48,386 nucleotides of DNA from Pseudomonadales bacterium (lineage in GTDB: Bacteria; Pseudomonadota; Gammaproteobacteria; Pseudomonadales; Azotimanducaceae). Under the pieces are notes generated by a model, which made no database searches, was not told where the DNA came from, and saw only the letters and a program-made list of their open reading frames with translations. The stretch is taken from the NCBI GenBank assembly GCA_016779385.1, contig JADHNT010000006.1, positions 1 to 48,386 of the forward strand, read 5' to 3'. The number at the start of each line of letters is the position of its first letter. The first letter of the stretch is position 1. Both the position numbers and the translations under genes were made by a program. Positions 8,334-17,413 of this stretch are shown here, one piece after another.

Positions 8334-10807
8334 GCCGCGGCCTGGCCCAGCGCATGCTTCGTCGGCATTGGCGGGGTGGGGAACTTCGGCTCCTCGCCGC
8401 GGCGTTGCTGCTAGCCATTACCACGGTGACGGGCATCTCCCTTTTTGTGGATCGCCTGGAGCGTGCCCTCGTGCTCGAGGCCAGCGCCTTTCTCGCCGCG
8501 GACCGACGCATCGAAGGGCGGGAGGCTCCCCCCGAGGCCTGGGAGGCCGAGGCGCAGGCCCTGGGCCTTGCGACGGCGCGCACCGTGGGTTTTACCTCCA
8601 TGGCCTTTTCCAACCTTGATGCCCTTCTGGTATCGGTGCAGGCCGTCTCCCCAACCTATCCCCTCCGGGGCGCGCTAAAAACCGCAAGCGATCCCCTGGC
8701 CTCAGGCGCCGTCACCACGGACACTCCGGCCCCGGGCACCCTGTGGGCAGCGCCCCGGGTGCTCCTGTCTCTGGGCCTTAAGGTCGGCGCGACCCTCGAT
8801 CTTGGGGCGGTGTCCCTGCGCGTTGACCGGGTGCTGACCGATACGCCGGATCAGGGGGGGGGCTTTTTGCTGGCCCCCCGGGTGCTCATGGCGCTTTCGG
8901 ACGTGGAGAAAACGCAGGTGCTGCGTCCCGGCGCCCGGGTAGAGCATGCGCTGCTCCTTGCCGGCCCGGAGTCGTCCCTTGGCCTCTTTGAGGCGCAGCT
9001 GCCGGAAGATTTTGACGGGCGCTTCGATCTGGAGGATGTGCGCACGGGGAACCGGAGCCTGGGGCGCGCCCTGGATCGAGCGGAGCGCTTTCTTCGCCTC
9101 GGGGGGCTCATGGCTGTGCTTCTTGCCAGCCTTGCGGTAGCTCTTGCGGCGGCGCGCTATGCGGCGCAGCAGGCCGATGCGGTAGCGGTAATGAAAACTC
9201 TCGGCGCCAACAGCGGCACCATTCGGCGCCTTTACCTGGGACAGCTTTTTCAACTAGGCGCGTTGGTGACCGTGCTGGCCCTGTGGCTGGCCTATGGGGT
9301 GCAGGCGGCGCTCTTTAAGTTGCTCGCCGCTTACGTTCCCGTGGCCCTGCCGGCGCCGGGCTGGGTGCCCTGGGTTTTGGGCACGCTGACGGGCTGGCTG
9401 TGCCTGCTGGCGTTCGCGCTGCCGCCGCTTCTGGAGCTTGAGACGGTGACGCCGGTGCGTGTGCTCCGCCGCGATCTGGTCCAGGCCTCCCGGAAGGGGC
9501 CGCTCTATCGAGGGCTTGGGATCCTGGCGCTCCTGGGGCTGCTCTTCGCCTACGCGGGAAGCTTTGAGCTCGCGGGCTGGGTGCTCTTGGGTCTTGGCGG
9601 CACATCGGCCTTTTTTGCTGTGCTCGCCTTTGTCCTGCTTCGAAGCGGACGGGTGCTTGGGATGCAAGCTGGACGCGCCTGGCGTCTGGGGCTTGCAGCC
9701 TTGTCCCGGCGGCAGGGGGCCAGCATTGTGCAGATGCTGGTTTTCGGAACCGCGCTCATGCTGCTCCTCACGCTGACCGTGCTGCGCAGTTCGCTCCTTG
9801 ATAGTTGGCGGGCCCAGCTTCCCGAGGGGGCGCCCAATCATTTCGTGCTGAATTTGGACAGCGAGGAGCGGGCGGCCTTTCAGCAGGCTCTGGAAGCCGA
9901 GGGCGTTGCCTCCCAGCCGGCCTTCCCCATGACCCGGGGGCGGATTACGGCGGTGAATGGAGAGGTCCCCGATCCGAAAGCCAGCCGCGCCGCGGCTCGG
10001 CTCACGGAGGAGCGTAATTTAAGCTGGAGTGGACCTTTGCCCGAGGGTAATGAAGTCGTGGCGGGCCAGTGGTGGGAGGCAGCGGGGGCAGCTCCGGGGC
10101 TGTCCCTCGAGGCGGATTTTGCCGAGAACGTGGGGCTAACCCTGGGGGATCGGGTCACTCTTGAGGTGGGAGATCAGCACTTCGATCTCCCGCTTGTGGC
10201 CTTGCGTCGCGTGGCCTGGGATTCCCTACGTCCGAACTTCTTCCTGCTCCTTTCTCCTGGGCTTCTTGGGGATCGGGACGCCACCTACCTCACGAGCTTC
10301 TTCCTTACGCCAGAGCGTCAAAATGCCTTGCCGTCGCTGCTCCGGGAGTTCCCAAGCGTCAGCATCATCGCCGTGGACGGACTCATCGCTCAGCTCCAGC
10401 AGATCGTTGCCCGGGTCTCCATCGCCGTGGAAGTGGTGCTCTTTTTGGTGCTTGGGGCTGGGGGCCTCGTGCTCCTCGCCTCCATCCAGTCGACCATGGA
10501 TGAACGGCTCCGGGAGTACGGCCTGCTCCGCGCCCTCGGGGGTAGCCGGCAACGGCTGCAGGGCGCGCTGGTGGTGGAATTTGCTACGCTTGGGGTCTTC
10601 TCGGGCATGCTGGCGGCCCTAGGCGCTGAACTGATGATCTGGGCAATGGAAACGCAACTCTTCGGTCTTCCTGCGCAAAGCCACGGAATCCTTTGGCTCC
10701 TCGGCCCCGTGCTCGGGGTGGCCGTGGTGCTCATCCTCGGCCTGCTGGCCACCCGGAAGGTGGTTTCCGTGCCGCCCCTCACCGTACTGCGGGAGCATGG
10801 GGCGTGA
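8330..10807 (+). CDS. ybbP: ABC transporter permease YbbP (FtsX/MacB superfamily)
   Basis: An 825-residue inner-membrane permease, the usual size for YbbP. It starts at a GTG overlapping the ybbA stop (GTGA). One membrane helix near residues 18-36 is followed by a periplasmic domain (about 40-240), a first FtsX-type bundle (about 255-370), further central helices, a second periplasmic domain (about 500-680) and a last bundle (about 690-820) with LREYGLLRALGGSRQRL, the coupling-helix type segment of FtsX permeases. A run of nine G bases at 8854-8862 encodes QGGG within the first periplasmic domain and could be prone to slippage. Its stop overlaps the next gene by GTGA, coupling it to a cell-wall hydrolase-like gene. 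Confidence 0.92.
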   Translation: MSRGLAQRMLRRHWRGGELRLLAAALLLAITTVTGISLFVDRLERALVLEASAFLAADRRIEGREAPPEAWEAEAQALGLATARTVGFTSMAFSNLDALLVSVQAVSPTYPLRGALKTASDPLASGAVTTDTPAPGTLWAAPRVLLSLGLKVGATLDLGAVSLRVDRVLTDTPDQGGGFLLAPRVLMALSDVEKTQVLRPGARVEHALLLAGPESSLGLFEAQLPEDFDGRFDLEDVRTGNRSLGRALDRAERFLRLGGLMAVLLASLAVALAAARYAAQQADAVAVMKTLGANSGTIRRLYLGQLFQLGALVTVLALWLAYGVQAALFKLLAAYVPVALPAPGWVPWVLGTLTGWLCLLAFALPPLLELETVTPVRVLRRDLVQASRKGPLYRGLGILALLGLLFAYAGSFELAGWVLLGLGGTSAFFAVLAFVLLRSGRVLGMQAGRAWRLGLAALSRRQGASIVQMLVFGTALMLLLTLTVLRSSLLDSWRAQLPEGAPNHFVLNLDSEERAAFQQALEAEGVASQPAFPMTRGRITAVNGEVPDPKASRAAARLTEERNLSWSGPLPEGNEVVAGQWWEAAGAAPGLSLEADFAENVGLTLGDRVTLEVGDQHFDLPLVALRRVAWDSLRPNFFLLLSPGLLGDRDATYLTSFFLTPERQNALPSLLREFPSVSIIAVDGLIAQLQQIVARVSIAVEVVLFLVLGAGGLVLLASIQSTMDERLREYGLLRALGGSRQRLQGALVVEFATLGVFSGMLAALGAELMIWAMETQLFGLPAQSHGILWLLGPVLGVAVVLILGLLATRKVVSVPPLTVLREHGA

Positions 10808-11637
10808 AATTTGTGGCCGCCCTTCGGAAGCGCCTATCGAGCCTAAGCGGCCTGCCGCAATGGTCATCAGGCATCGGGAAGGGCCTTGGGGCTGCGCTGG
10901 CGGTGCTGGCCCTGCTCTTCTGGTGGGCCGGAGAAGGTCGAAAAGAGGATTCCTCGACGGCCGCTGTCTCGGGTCCGGCAGCGGAGCAGGTCCCGGATTT
11001 TTCCGCGTTGCCGACCGTGAGCGCTCGGAAGGCGGCTTTTTTTGCTTTTCTCCTGCCGCGCATCCAAGCGGAAAATCAGCGCATTGACTGGCTCCGGGCG
11101 CGCCTTAGCGCTCTCGCCCCGGCCCAGACGCCTTGGGACGAGGACACGGAACGGTGGCTGACGGCGCTCGAGGACCGCTATCGCCTGCCGACCCCGGGGG
11201 CCGGGGAAGATCGTCTGACCCGTCTGCTGCGCCGGGTGGATCGCATCCCACCGTCCCTCGCCCTGGCACAAGCGGCCACGGAGTCGGCATGGGGCACCTC
11301 CCGCTTTGCTCAGGTGGGGCGCAATTTCTTTGGCCAGTGGTGCTATAGCAAGGGCTGCGGCCTCGTGCCTCTGCTACGCCCCGAGGGCTCGGAGCATGAG
11401 GTGCGCCTCTTCGAGCGCTCTGCCGATTCCGTGGTGAGCTATATGCACAATTTGAACAGCCATCCGGCGCATCAATCCTTCCGGGTACTCCGGGCCGCCG
11501 CGCGACGGGAAGGTCGGCCTCTCTCCGGCGAGCTCCTGGCGCCGGGGCTCTTGCGCTACTCCGAGCGCCGGGCGGCCTACGTCGCGGATCTGCTGGCCAT
11601 CATGCGCTTTAACCGCCTGGACCGCTTCGATAGCTAG
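10804..11637 (+). CDS. Bax-like glucosaminidase-domain protein
   Basis: A 277-residue membrane-anchored protein with a glucosaminidase-type (lysozyme-like) domain, resembling E. coli Bax. One membrane helix lies near residues 22-40 (LGAALAVLALLFWWAG), so the rest is periplasmic. The catalytic domain (about 145-275) shows ALAQAATESAWGTSRFA with the catalytic Glu, then NFFGQWCYSKGCGLVP, YMHNLNSHPA and LLRYSERRAAYV. The frame extends upstream, but the GTG at 10804, overlapping the ybbP stop, gives a sensible N-terminus. The product probably acts on peptidoglycan. Its stop codon overlaps that of the convergent deacetylase gene (CTAG at 11634-11637). Confidence 0.87.
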   Translation: MKFVAALRKRLSSLSGLPQWSSGIGKGLGAALAVLALLFWWAGEGRKEDSSTAAVSGPAAEQVPDFSALPTVSARKAAFFAFLLPRIQAENQRIDWLRARLSALAPAQTPWDEDTERWLTALEDRYRLPTPGAGEDRLTRLLRRVDRIPPSLALAQAATESAWGTSRFAQVGRNFFGQWCYSKGCGLVPLLRPEGSEHEVRLFERSADSVVSYMHNLNSHPAHQSFRVLRAAARREGRPLSGELLAPGLLRYSERRAAYVADLLAIMRFNRLDRFDS

Positions 11638-12710
11638 GGGAGGCGCAAAAGGGGCTGTGATAGCCAATGCCAGCGTCCCCCGGGGCCCTGGGCCGTGCAG
11701 TTGAAACGGCTTCGCCCGAGAGGCAGGGGGGCGGGCGCGGAGGCTTCCACCCGGCTTCCCTCCCGTGTCGTGGGAATCGCGCCCTGACCGCTGAGGTAGC
11801 ACTGCACCGGGCCCCGATGCGCGTTGGGGAAGCGCAGGGTAAAGCGGAGCGTGGGCCGGTTTGTTTCCTTTGGCAAGATCATCGATTTCGGGCTCTCGAT
11901 GGTGGCTGCGAGGGCCTTCATGGTGAGCTTGGGGCGCAGGCTGTCGAGAGCACCGTAGATGCCAGAGGCGGGAAAGCGGGGGAGGGCCTGGGCGTCACTG
12001 CCTGCCCAGAGAGGCCCAGAGTGCTGGCCGAACGCCGCGTAGCCCTGGGCCTTCAGCCACGCCTGGAGCTCGGGGGCGAACTCCCCGTAGGGGTAGGCAA
12101 AGAGCTTGGGCTGGGCGCCCAGTTCGGTGTTGATCCGAGCCTGCGCCTTAAGCACCTGGGCCTCGAGGTAGGTCGCATAGGCTGGCGCCTCTGGGGCCGG
12201 GAGCCCGTGGCTTTCGCCGCGTACCATGTAGTCGTGGCGTAGGCCGTGGTTGCCAATGGTCGCTCCCTCAGCAGCCAGCCGCTGAAGCTGGTCCCAGGAC
12301 AGAAAGCCGCCATGGCGCCCATCGATGGGTTCGGGATTGACGAAGATGGTGTAGGGCCAGCCTCGTGTGCGGAGCAGAGGGTGAGCCGCCTCGGCGATGC
12401 TTTCGTAGGCATCGTCGAAGGTGATGGCAAGCGCCGTCTCCGGTAAAGTGCGTCCGGCTTCGAGCGCCTCGAGCGCCTCCCCAAGGGGGAGCACGGTGGC
12501 ACCGCTTGCTTCGATCGCCTCGAGGTGAGCGGCGAACTGGGCGGGCGTGACGGACGTGCTGGCCGGCGTGTCGGTCGCTACGAAGTGGTATTGAAGCACC
12601 ACAACGCTTGGCGGCAGGGTGCCGCCGGTCCCTAGGGCCGCGCTGCCAAGAAGCGCAAGGCTCCCCAGCAGGGACAATGGCAGCCAACGATGAAAGGATG
12701 GGCTCAGCAT
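11634..12710 (-). CDS. Polysaccharide deacetylase (NodB homology domain)
   Basis: A 358-residue exported carbohydrate esterase 4 protein. A signal peptide or anchor covers about residues 1-30. The NodB domain shows motif 1 ITFDDAY with both Asp residues, motif 2 [10 protein letters not shown] with the HxxxH metal site, and motif 3 [10 protein letters not shown]. After the NodB domain come about 90 residues of beta-type sequence, possibly a substrate-binding module. The substrate is not determined; poly-N-acetylglucosamine-type glycans or peptidoglycan are family options. A GTG three codons upstream is possible, but ATG at 12710 has GGGAG eight bases upstream. That ATG overlaps the ttcA start in one CATG. 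Confidence 0.87.
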   Translation of the reverse strand: MLSPSFHRWLPLSLLGSLALLGSAALGTGGTLPPSVVVLQYHFVATDTPASTSVTPAQFAAHLEAIEASGATVLPLGEALEALEAGRTLPETALAITFDDAYESIAEAAHPLLRTRGWPYTIFVNPEPIDGRHGGFLSWDQLQRLAAEGATIGNHGLRHDYMVRGESHGLPAPEAPAYATYLEAQVLKAQARINTELGAQPKLFAYPYGEFAPELQAWLKAQGYAAFGQHSGPLWAGSDAQALPRFPASGIYGALDSLRPKLTMKALAATIESPKSMILPKETNRPTLRFTLRFPNAHRGPVQCYLSGQGAIPTTREGSRVEASAPAPLPLGRSRFNCTAQGPGGRWHWLSQPLLRLP

Positions 12711-13542
12711 GGCAACCACTCCCGCCTATGAACGCGCCAAGCTTCAGAAGCGGCTCCGCCGCCAGGTCGGGCAGGCCATCGCCGACTACGCCATGATCGA
12801 GGCGGGCGATCGCGTGATGGTGTGCCTTTCCGGGGGAAAGGACTCCTATACCCTTCTCGACATCTTACGCCAGCTTCAGGCCACGGCGCCCATCGACTTC
12901 GAGCTCCTGGCGGTGAATCTCGATCAGAAACAGCCGAATTTTCCCGAGCACGTATTGCCCACCTACCTTGAAGGGCTGGGCATCGAGTACCACATCATCG
13001 AGCAGGATACCTACAGCGTGGTGAAGGCCCTCACCCCGGAGGGCAAAACCTACTGCCCGGTGTGCTCGCGTATGCGCCGAGGAGCACTCTACAACTTCGC
13101 CCGGCGCATCGGCGCAACCAAGGTTGCCCTCGGCCATCACCTAGATGACATCGTCGAGACGCTCTTTTTAAATCTTTTCCACGGTGCCACCTTGAAGGCC
13201 ATGCCGCCGAAGCTGCTTTCCGACGATGGGGACCATATCCTCATTCGCCCCCTGGCCTACTGCCGGGAGAAGGACATCGCGCGCTGGGCCAAGGTGCAGG
13301 CCTTCCCCATCATTCCTTGCGATCTCTGCGGGAGCCAGGATGGCCTTGAGCGTCAGGTCATTAAGCGCATGCTTGCCGAATGGGAGCGGGCCCATCCTGC
13401 GCGCATCGAAAAAATTGCCGGGGCCCTGCGCCGGGTCGTGCCGTCCCACCTCATGGACCGAGAGCTCTTCGACTTTGCGGGCCTCGACGCCGAGCGGGCA
13501 GCGCGCCCCGAATCCCTGCGCATTCCTGTAAAGGAAGCCTAA
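12709..13542 (+). CDS. ttcA: tRNA 2-thiocytidine(32) synthetase TtcA
   Basis: A 277-residue TtcA, the ATP-dependent enzyme that thiolates cytidine 32 in tRNA with an iron-sulfur cluster. The PP-loop SGGKDS is at about 44-49. The central cluster motif [10 protein letters not shown] gives two Cys, and PCDLCGSQ adds the third-ligand region. [18 protein letters not shown] is typical of the family. The ATG has an AAAGGA-type site upstream and shares CATG with the divergent deacetylase gene. It is followed after one base by yheU. Length and all motifs fit an intact gene. Confidence 0.96.
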   Translation: MATTPAYERAKLQKRLRRQVGQAIADYAMIEAGDRVMVCLSGGKDSYTLLDILRQLQATAPIDFELLAVNLDQKQPNFPEHVLPTYLEGLGIEYHIIEQDTYSVVKALTPEGKTYCPVCSRMRRGALYNFARRIGATKVALGHHLDDIVETLFLNLFHGATLKAMPPKLLSDDGDHILIRPLAYCREKDIARWAKVQAFPIIPCDLCGSQDGLERQVIKRMLAEWERAHPARIEKIAGALRRVVPSHLMDRELFDFAGLDAERAARPESLRIPVKEA

Positions 13543-13543
13543 G

Positions 13544-13774
13544 GTGCCTATCACCATTCCCCTGGAGGCCCTGGATGAGGAGACGCTCCAGGCGGTGCTT
13601 GAGGCCTTCGTGGCGGAAGAGGGCACGGACTATGGGCACCGGGACTACAGCCTAGGAGAAAAGGTTGCGGCGGTGCGCAGCCAGCTCACGGAGGGCCGCG
13701 CCGTGTTGGTTTTTGATGAAGGGACGGAATCGGTGACGGTCCTCCCGAAGGACCAGATCCCTTCCGATTTTTAG
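13544..13774 (+). CDS. yheU: YheU family (UPF0270) small protein
   Basis: A 76-residue protein matching the YheU/UPF0270 family: IPLEALDEETLQAVLEAF, then EEGTDYGHRDYSLGEKV and GRAVLVFDE, which mirror the E. coli sequence pattern. Function is unknown. It starts at a GTG one base after the ttcA stop, so the two are very likely co-transcribed. The stop codon falls at the foot of a 7-bp inverted repeat. Confidence 0.88.
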   Translation: MPITIPLEALDEETLQAVLEAFVAEEGTDYGHRDYSLGEKVAAVRSQLTEGRAVLVFDEGTESVTVLPKDQIPSDF

Positions 13775-13799
13775 GGCCCATTGCTGGCCCCAGGGCCCT
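13773..13799 (+). terminator. Inverted repeat after yheU, weak terminator candidate
   Basis: AGGGCCC at 13773-13779 and GGGCCCT at 13793-13799 form a perfect 7-bp stem with a 13-base loop, starting on the yheU stop codon. No T-run follows, so it would be a poor intrinsic terminator. It may instead be an mRNA end-stabilising hairpin between ttcA-yheU and the TonB receptor gene. Confidence 0.35.
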
Positions 13800-13845
13800 G
13801 CGTTATGGTCGAACGCCGTCTCCCGTAACCTTTTGGAGAGCCTCC

Positions 13846-15942
13846 ATGCTGTGTCGTTTGTCCCTTGCCTCGCTCACCGTTGCGGCCCTCGCCTGTTCCG
13901 CAATTGCGGGGGCTGCGGACGCCGCCCCGTCTGATGCGCGCCTCGAGACGATCACCGTCTCCGCGAGACCTGCCCTCTCCGACGCCTTTACCGAGGTCGG
14001 GGCGTTGACCACCCTTAGCGGTGAGCTAGTGGAGGGGCTGGCTCCGGTGCATGGCCAGGAGCTCTTTGTGCGAGTGCCGGGGGCCTGGGTTTCCCGGGGC
14101 TCGGGGCAGGAACATTTGATGGCCTTGCGCTCTCCTGTGCTAGCGGGCCCTGGGGCATGCGGCGCCTTTCTTCTTTTAGAGGACGGTATTCCCCTACGTC
14201 CCGCGGGGTTCTGCAACGTCAACAACCTTTTCGAGATGAACCTTGCCCAGGCGGCGGGGGTGGAAGTGCTCCGGGGGCCGGCTTCGGCGCTCTACGGCGG
14301 CACGGCGCTCTTCGGCGCGGTGAACGTCTTTACTCCGGCGCCCGCCGCCGACCTTGCCGCGCCGGAAGGCATGATCCAAGCCGAGCTGGGCCCCTGGTCC
14401 TACGGCGGACTTCAGGGGCAAGTGGCCGCGCCATTGGGCGAAGAGCGCGTGCTGGCCACCTTTGACGTGGTGGATACGGACGGCTGGCAGGACGACACGG
14501 GCTTCCGGCATCGCAAGGGTAGCCTGCGGGCCCAGGGGCAGCGCGGGGTCTGGCGCCACGATCTTCAGCTCTCGGGGGCGTCCCTAGACCAAAACACCGG
14601 AGGCTACGTGGTGGGTGAAGAAGCCTTCGCCGACGCCACTCTTCGCAATAGCAACCCGAACCCCGAGGCCTATAGGGAGGCCTATGCGCTTCGGGCTTCC
14701 CTGGGGCTTGAGCGGGATCTTCCGAACGGAGCCGTTCTCGGCGTCACGCCTTACGCGCGCCGCTCGGAAATGGAATTTCTGCAGCACTTTCTTCCCGGGA
14801 AGCCCCTGGAGGAGAACGGCCAGGATAGTATCGGGTTTATTGCCCGCCTAACGCAGGTGGGGGAACGCTGGCGCGGGGCCTTGGGGATGCAGCTAGAATG
14901 GGCCGATACCTGGCTGACGCAGCGTCAGGACGGCCCCACGGTGGGTTCGGCCTTTCTCGTGGCCACTCGCCCAGAGGGGCAGCACTACGACTACGCCGTG
15001 GAAAGCACGCTGGCGGCGGCGTTCTACGATGTCGCTCTGGATCTTTCGCCGCGCCTGACGCTCGTGCACAGCGCACGCCTCGAGCAGCTCCGCTACGACT
15101 ACGACAATCGAATGCTCTCCGGGAACACGCGGGATGATGGCACGGCCTGTGGCTTTGGCGGCTGTAACTACTCTCGGCCCGAGGACCGCAACAATCGCTT
15201 CACCGATCAAGCCGGGCGCCTGGGGGTGGTTTACGGCCTAAGCGCCCACAGCCAGCTGGCCTTGACCGCCTCCGCGGGCTTTCGGGCACCCCAGAGCACG
15301 GAGCTCTACCGCCTCCAGTCGGGGCAGACCGTGGCCGATCTACGTAGCGAGTTTGTGCGCAGCTTTGAGCTTGCCTATGGCTATGCACGGGACGGTTTCA
15401 ACCTGAGCCTGACGGCCTTTGATCAGCGGGCCGAGGACCAGGTGCTTCGGGACGCCGACGGCTTCAATATTTCCGCCGGTAAAACCGATAGCGACGGGCT
15501 GGAAGGGCAGTTGAGTTACGCCCTCTATCCGACCCTGACGGTGGCGGGGCAGGTCACCTACGCTCGCCATCGCTACGCCTTTAGCCGGGCGCTGAGCCGC
15601 GGCGGATTTATTCGGAAGGGCGACGACGTGGATACGGCGCCGCGCTGGTTGGGCTCGGCGCAGTTGCGCTGGACCCCTAGCGATGCCCTGAGCTTCGAGC
15701 TGGAAAACGTCACCATGGGGGATTACTTCATGGATGCGGAGAACACGGCGCGCTACGACGGCCATCGAGTCTGGAACCTTCGCGGGCGCTATGCCGTCTC
15801 CGATCAGCTCGCCGTGGCCCTGCGCATTCTCAACCTGGCGGACGAGCGCTACGCCGAGCGCGCCGATCTGGCCTTTGGTAATGAGCGCTACTTCGTCGGC
15901 CAGCCTCAGCGAGCGCACCTTAGCGTGCGGTACGACTTTTAA
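13846..15942 (+). CDS. TonB-dependent outer-membrane receptor
   Basis: A 698-residue TonB-dependent transporter. The signal peptide covers about residues 1-26. A TonB-box-like ETITVSA follows at the mature N-terminus. The plug domain spans about 45-165 with the VEVLRGPASALYGG motif, and the 22-strand barrel runs to the C-terminal LSVRYDF with terminal Phe. The plug carries C105 and C123 flanking LLLEDGIPLRP, and a predicted loop carries CGFGGC; both pairs may form disulfides. This plug type is seen in uncharacterised receptors. The ligand is unknown; siderophore, metal or organic compound are all possible. I see no Fur box upstream. A 71-bp gap separates it from yheU, and rlmM starts one base after its stop. 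Confidence 0.9.
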   Translation: MLCRLSLASLTVAALACSAIAGAADAAPSDARLETITVSARPALSDAFTEVGALTTLSGELVEGLAPVHGQELFVRVPGAWVSRGSGQEHLMALRSPVLAGPGACGAFLLLEDGIPLRPAGFCNVNNLFEMNLAQAAGVEVLRGPASALYGGTALFGAVNVFTPAPAADLAAPEGMIQAELGPWSYGGLQGQVAAPLGEERVLATFDVVDTDGWQDDTGFRHRKGSLRAQGQRGVWRHDLQLSGASLDQNTGGYVVGEEAFADATLRNSNPNPEAYREAYALRASLGLERDLPNGAVLGVTPYARRSEMEFLQHFLPGKPLEENGQDSIGFIARLTQVGERWRGALGMQLEWADTWLTQRQDGPTVGSAFLVATRPEGQHYDYAVESTLAAAFYDVALDLSPRLTLVHSARLEQLRYDYDNRMLSGNTRDDGTACGFGGCNYSRPEDRNNRFTDQAGRLGVVYGLSAHSQLALTASAGFRAPQSTELYRLQSGQTVADLRSEFVRSFELAYGYARDGFNLSLTAFDQRAEDQVLRDADGFNISAGKTDSDGLEGQLSYALYPTLTVAGQVTYARHRYAFSRALSRGGFIRKGDDVDTAPRWLGSAQLRWTPSDALSFELENVTMGDYFMDAENTARYDGHRVWNLRGRYAVSDQLAVALRILNLADERYAERADLAFGNERYFVGQPQRAHLSVRYDF

Positions 15943-15943
15943 G

Positions 15944-17020
15944 GTGACCCTCGATCGTTGGATTGGCCTATGCCGTCCTGGGTTTGAGAGTGATCTAGCC
16001 GCGGAGCTCACCACCGTTTTAGCGGAGGAGGGCGTTGGGGGCTATGCCCGCACGGAGGCTGGGGAAGGGCTGGTGGAGTGGGTGGCCTATGGCTTGAGTG
16101 CCCAGGAGCTCCTGGCGCTTCGATCCCTGCCGGCGCTTCAGGAGCTGGTGTTTTGCCGCCAGCTATCCCTTGCCGGATCCCAGCTAACGGCGCTCGACCC
16201 GGCGGATCGGGCCTCGTGCATCGCCACCGCGGCGCCCTGGCCCGCCGCCGAGGTGCTCGTGGAGAGCTCCGCGGGCCCTGCCTATGCGGGGCTGGAGCGC
16301 CTCGCTAAGCGCCTGCCCGGGCCCATCCTTGGCGCCCTCGAGGATGCGGGAAAGCTTGCCGGCCCTCAGGATCGGAAGCTGCGCCTCCATGTCACCCTGG
16401 CGAGTGGCACCTCCGCCTGGGTGGGCTATGCGCCGGCGGCCTTGAGCCTTGCCGAGCCTGGAGGCGTCCGGCGCCTGCGTCGTCTCGTTGGCGCACCCAG
16501 CCGTTCAGGCGTCAAGCTCGAGGAAGCCTTTATGCATTTTCTGTCTCCCACGGAGCGGCACCTGGCCTTCGCCGGCCGGCCGACGGCTGTGGATTTGGGG
16601 GCCGCCCCCGGGGGCTGGACCTTCGTGCTGCGCAGCCTCGGAGCTGAAGTGCTGGCGGTGGACAATGGGGCCCTGGATCCGAGCCTTGCGGAGGATCCCC
16701 TGGTGATTCACGTAAAGGGTGATGCCTTTACTTATGAGCCGCCGCGTACCGTGGATTGGCTGGTGTGCGATGTGGTGGATAAGCCTGCCCGAGTGGTGGA
16801 AACGCTGGCCCGGTGGCTGCGCCGGCGCTGGGCCATGCGAGCGATCTTCAACCTGAAGCTGCCCATGAAGCAGCGCCACGCCGCGGTCATGGATGCGCGG
16901 GAGCGCTTCTTCCGGATTCTCGGTCCCCGGGCCGAGGAGTACACCTTTGCGGTGAAGCAGCTTTATCATGACCGAGAAGAGGTGACCTGCTACGCGGCCC
17001 CCCGGGGCGGCGACCACTAA
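15944..17020 (+). CDS. rlmM: 23S rRNA C2498 2'-O-methyltransferase RlmM
   Basis: A 358-residue RlmM, close to the 366 of E. coli. The N-terminal THUMP-like region begins with IGLCRPGFESDLAAEL, which aligns with the family start. The Rossmann methyltransferase domain has the SAM motif DLGAAPGGWTF, then VLAVDNGAL, the VCDVVDKP block and FNLKLPMKQR. The open frame extends upstream into the receptor gene, but the GTG at 15944, directly after the receptor stop, gives the family N-terminus. No clear ribosome-binding site is seen, so translation may be coupled to the preceding gene. Confidence 0.94.
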   Translation: MTLDRWIGLCRPGFESDLAAELTTVLAEEGVGGYARTEAGEGLVEWVAYGLSAQELLALRSLPALQELVFCRQLSLAGSQLTALDPADRASCIATAAPWPAAEVLVESSAGPAYAGLERLAKRLPGPILGALEDAGKLAGPQDRKLRLHVTLASGTSAWVGYAPAALSLAEPGGVRRLRRLVGAPSRSGVKLEEAFMHFLSPTERHLAFAGRPTAVDLGAAPGGWTFVLRSLGAEVLAVDNGALDPSLAEDPLVIHVKGDAFTYEPPRTVDWLVCDVVDKPARVVETLARWLRRRWAMRAIFNLKLPMKQRHAAVMDARERFFRILGPRAEEYTFAVKQLYHDREEVTCYAAPRGGDH

Positions 17021-17031
17021 CCGGAGAGACC

Positions 17032-17388
17032 ATGACCAGCACTGTGGGGGCCGGGGTGCGCAGCAAGCTGCTCTCCCTGGAGATCCGGGATCGCGCCACC
17101 CTTTATAGGGCCTATATGCCTTTTCTCATCCATGGCGGTCTGTTTATCTCCACCCCAACCCTGTACCCCTTGGGCACGGAGCTCTTCCTGCTCCTGAGCT
17201 TGCCTGATGCGGCGGAGAAGTTCCCCGCGGCGGCGCGCGTGGTGTGGCGTACGCCGGCGGGGGCTCAGGGGGGGCGCAAGGCCGGCCTCGGGGTGGCTTT
17301 CACCGAACCTGACTGCCCTGCCCGCAGCTATATCGAGCGGCAGCTCGCGGGGCTCAAGGCCGACGATCGCCCTACCCACACGCTCTAG
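17032..17388 (+). CDS. pilZ: PilZ domain protein (type IV pilus assembly PilZ type)
   Basis: A 118-residue single-domain PilZ protein. The pattern of FLIHGGLFIST, ELFLLLSLPD, RVVWRTP and GLGVAFTEPD matches the canonical type IV pilus PilZ, which partners PilB and FimX-like proteins. The RxxxR and (D/N)xSxxG residues needed for cyclic di-GMP binding are absent, as usual in this subgroup. GGAGAG precedes the ATG. tatD follows, the common pilZ-tatD order, but holB, which usually lies upstream, is replaced here by rlmM. Confidence 0.9.
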   Translation: MTSTVGAGVRSKLLSLEIRDRATLYRAYMPFLIHGGLFISTPTLYPLGTELFLLLSLPDAAEKFPAAARVVWRTPAGAQGGRKAGLGVAFTEPDCPARSYIERQLAGLKADDRPTHTL

Positions 17389-17413
17389 CCCCCGTTCCCT
17401 TAGGAGTTTTCCC

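Noticed and set aside
9254..9841. A 195-codon minus-strand frame inside ybbP
   Set aside because: Rich in Gln, Arg, His and Pro as expected for antisense reading of a membrane-protein gene; no start signals.
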